Under the pieces are notes generated by a model. That model was given only the letters and a program-made list of their open reading frames with translations. It was not told the origin of the DNA and did not search any database. The position numbers and the translations under genes were made by a program. From Saprospiraceae bacterium UBA3362 (GTDB lineage Bacteria; Bacteroidota; Bacteroidia; Chitinophagales; Saprospiraceae), in contig DEQQ01000051.1 of the NCBI GenBank assembly GCA_002360455.1, positions 1 through 62,472 on the forward strand: 62,472 nt of DNA, written 5' to 3'. Shown here one piece after another: positions 60,703-62,472 of the stretch. The stretch's first letter is position 1; every line of letters begins with the position of its first letter.

Positions 60703-62472
60703 TTGGAAACAAAACGACTTTTCTTATTAGACGGCCATGCATTGGTTTATCGCGCTCATTATGCATTTATCACAAGACCCTTGATCAATTCTAAGGGGCT
60801 CAATACCTCTGCCATATCCGGTTTTGTGAGGTATATGTGGGACATTATCAAAAATGAAAAACCAACTCATCTTGCCGTAGCATTTGATTTGCATGGACCC
60901 ACCTTTAGGCATGAATTTTTTCAAGACTATAAAGCAAATCGAGAAGCTCAACCTGAAGATATAACCATTGCTCTTCCCTATATTCAAAAAATCATCAGTG
61001 CATTCAATATCCCCATTGTTACAGTTGAAAAATTTGAGGCCGACGATGTCATCGGCACTGTGGCCAAACAAGCTGCAAAAGAGGGATTCAATGTGTATAT
61101 GGTTACTCCTGACAAAGATTATGGACAAATGGTAGAGGAAAAAATCTTCATGTACAAACCATCGAGACAGGGTAATGGCAATGAAATTTGGGGAATCAAA
61201 GAGGTAACAGAAAACTGGGGAATCCAACGAGTAGATCAGGTGATCGATATGTTGGCGTTGCAAGGAGATGCTGTAGATAATATTCCGGGTGTGCCCGGCG
61301 TAGGCGAAAAAACTGCGGCAAAATTGCTTGCCGAATTTGATCATTTAGAAAATTTATTGGCCAATGCAGATCAGATTTCAGGAAAGATAAAAGAAAAAAT
61401 TATTCAGTATGCAGATCAAGCAAGACTCTCCAAGCGATTGGCCACTATTGATATTGATGTTCCGATTCGTTTTGATGAGAAAGCCTACCGAATAGAACAT
61501 TTTGATAAACAAAAATTGTCGGAACTTTTTAGAGAGTTGGAATTTCGATCTCTTGCCCTAGCCATATTGGGAGAAACGGAAGAACCCAATACATTGTTTT
61601 CTTCGGCTACAATAGGCTCTTCATCAGTAAAAAAAGAAGAAATACCGGAATCAAAGTCAGAGGAATATAGAATAGCAGATCGCGATATTCAGAATACTGC
61701 TCATCAATATCATCTTGTGACTACGGAGGATGAAATCAAATCCTTGATCCAGCTTCTTGACAAAACTGAGATCATATCGTTTGATACAGAGACTACCGGA
61801 ATTGATGCCAATCAGGCGGAGTTGGTGGGAATGTCATTCAGCATTCAAGCTGCTGAAGCCTATTATATTCCTATTCCAAAAGATCAAACCGAAGCCAAAA
61901 AAATAATCGAAAATTTCAGAGCTGTTTTAGAAAATTCATCAAAAAAATTCATCGGCCAAAATATCAAATACGATATGCTGATGATGAAATGGTACGGCAT
62001 CGAAATGCCGACACCTGAATTTGATACCATGATCGCTCACTATCTTTTGGAGCCGGACCAACGACACAAATTGGATTACCTGTCGGAAGCTTTTTTGAAT
62101 TATAAAATGGTTCCTATAGAAGCGCTGATAGGAAAAAAATCTTCGTCTCAAGGAAGTATGAGAGATGTTCCTCTAGAAAAAATAAAAGAATATGCCGGTG
62201 AAGATGCAGATGTGACCTTGCAAATCAAGAGCATTCTAGCAGAAGATCTCAACAAGCAAAACACATTGCATATTTTGAAAGATATAGAGCTTCCATTGGT
62301 CACTGTTTTGAGAGATGTGGAGTACGAAGGAGTAAGAGTGGATTCAAAATTTCTGAACGATTACAGTAAAGTACTGGAAAAACTTGTGCACGAAAAAGAG
62401 CAATCCATCTACCAACAAGCCGGCTCAAGATTTAATATTTCCAGTCCAAAACAGGTAGGTGAGATTTTGTTC
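60703..62472 (+). CDS. polA: DNA polymerase I, N-terminal two thirds
   Basis: 590 codons are visible and the frame is open at the window end. TTG start at 60703; the only earlier codons in frame before a stop are non-start ones. The 5'-3' exonuclease domain (residues 1 to about 290) shows RLFLLDGHALVYRAHYAF, VAFDLHGPTFRHEFFQDYKA, FEADDVIGTVA, VTPDKDYGQMVE and LQGDAVDNIPGVPGVGEKTA. A 3'-5' exonuclease domain follows with FDTETTGIDANQAELVGMSF (Asp and Glu) and IGQNIKYDMLMMKWYGIEMP, so proofreading is probably active. The polymerase part begins with SPKQVGEILF at the edge. Role: Okazaki fragment processing and repair. Confidence 0.96.
   Translation, partial: METKRLFLLDGHALVYRAHYAFITRPLINSKGLNTSAISGFVRYMWDIIKNEKPTHLAVAFDLHGPTFRHEFFQDYKANREAQPEDITIALPYIQKIISAFNIPIVTVEKFEADDVIGTVAKQAAKEGFNVYMVTPDKDYGQMVEEKIFMYKPSRQGNGNEIWGIKEVTENWGIQRVDQVIDMLALQGDAVDNIPGVPGVGEKTAAKLLAEFDHLENLLANADQISGKIKEKIIQYADQARLSKRLATIDIDVPIRFDEKAYRIEHFDKQKLSELFRELEFRSLALAILGETEEPNTLFSSATIGSSSVKKEEIPESKSEEYRIADRDIQNTAHQYHLVTTEDEIKSLIQLLDKTEIISFDTETTGIDANQAELVGMSFSIQAAEAYYIPIPKDQTEAKKIIENFRAVLENSSKKFIGQNIKYDMLMMKWYGIEMPTPEFDTMIAHYLLEPDQRHKLDYLSEAFLNYKMVPIEALIGKKSSSQGSMRDVPLEKIKEYAGEDADVTLQIKSILAEDLNKQNTLHILKDIELPLVTVLRDVEYEGVRVDSKFLNDYSKVLEKLVHEKEQSIYQQAGSRFNISSPKQVGEILF

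Overview
The window looks like a chromosomal segment of a member of the phylum Bacteroidota, probably a Saprospiria- or Chitinophagia-like environmental lineage. The reasons are: low GC; secreted proteins with T9SS-type C-terminal sorting domains; Bacteroidota-typical families (DUF4293, DUF6428, DUF3078, a HmuY-type heme lipoprotein, OstA-like proteins, LytTR two-component pairs); near absence of strong Shine-Dalgarno sequences; and a TTTG-N21-TAnnTTTG promoter in front of rpsT. The class is inference. I see no phage, plasmid, insertion sequence, CRISPR, rRNA or tRNA.

Layout. 1-190: 5' end of a glucose-1-phosphate cytidylyltransferase gene (rfbF). 276-6243: three tandem paralogous secreted proteins on the minus strand, one frameshifted in an 11-base homopolymer and one lacking the C-terminal modules. 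6336-8852: bamA. 8853-9443: non-coding, with a hairpin-rich element and a possible gene remnant. 9444-14036: TatD nuclease and AraC regulator, divergent from a TonB receptor and HmuY lipoprotein (heme uptake). 14114-18473: a large Asp-box propeller protein and an aldo/keto reductase. 19386-22917: LytS/LytTR two-component pair. 22933-23746: ArsR plus DUF6428. 23969-30384: a compact plus-strand run (MeaB, M23 peptidase, peroxiredoxin, lipoprotein, AroE, proline dehydrogenase, barrel protein). 30449-34631: radical SAM/B12 protein, two thioredoxin-fold proteins, S20, DUF4293. 34884-37802: FAD oxidoreductase and OstA-like protein. 37878-38946: ABM-family protein and a degenerate SAM-hydroxide adenosyltransferase-like protein. 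39123-45137: SdrD-B-repeat adhesin, LVIVD lipoprotein, barrel protein, ECF sigma factor and a protein that appears to join a cytoplasmic/TM part to an outer-membrane barrel. 45150-47564: Lon. 47971-50642: short T9SS protein and a large repeat/fibre-like protein. 51088-53031: M6 metalloprotease. 53376-57760: sugar nucleotidyltransferase, TIGR04282 transferase, MscL, HPRT, M28 peptidase. 57867-60604: second ECF sigma factor, small protein, MscS-like channel, DUF3078 protein. 60703-end: polA, cut by the window edge.

How it fits together. Much of the content concerns the cell envelope: outer-membrane assembly (BamA, OstA-like), surface export (T9SS cargo), heme capture, mechanosensitive channels and two sigma-factor modules. 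The most interesting points are a structured intergenic element present twice (about 34.7 and 47.7 kb) whose stems differ in sequence but keep pairing; the sigma factor/double-membrane protein module at 41.3-45.1 kb; the three-paralog array with its homopolymer frameshift; a perfect 13-bp inverted repeat in the promoter region of the SdrD-like adhesin; and non-canonical family members (CX4CX2C radical SAM protein, degenerate SAM hydrolase). No domain database or homology search was run; family names come from motif recognition.
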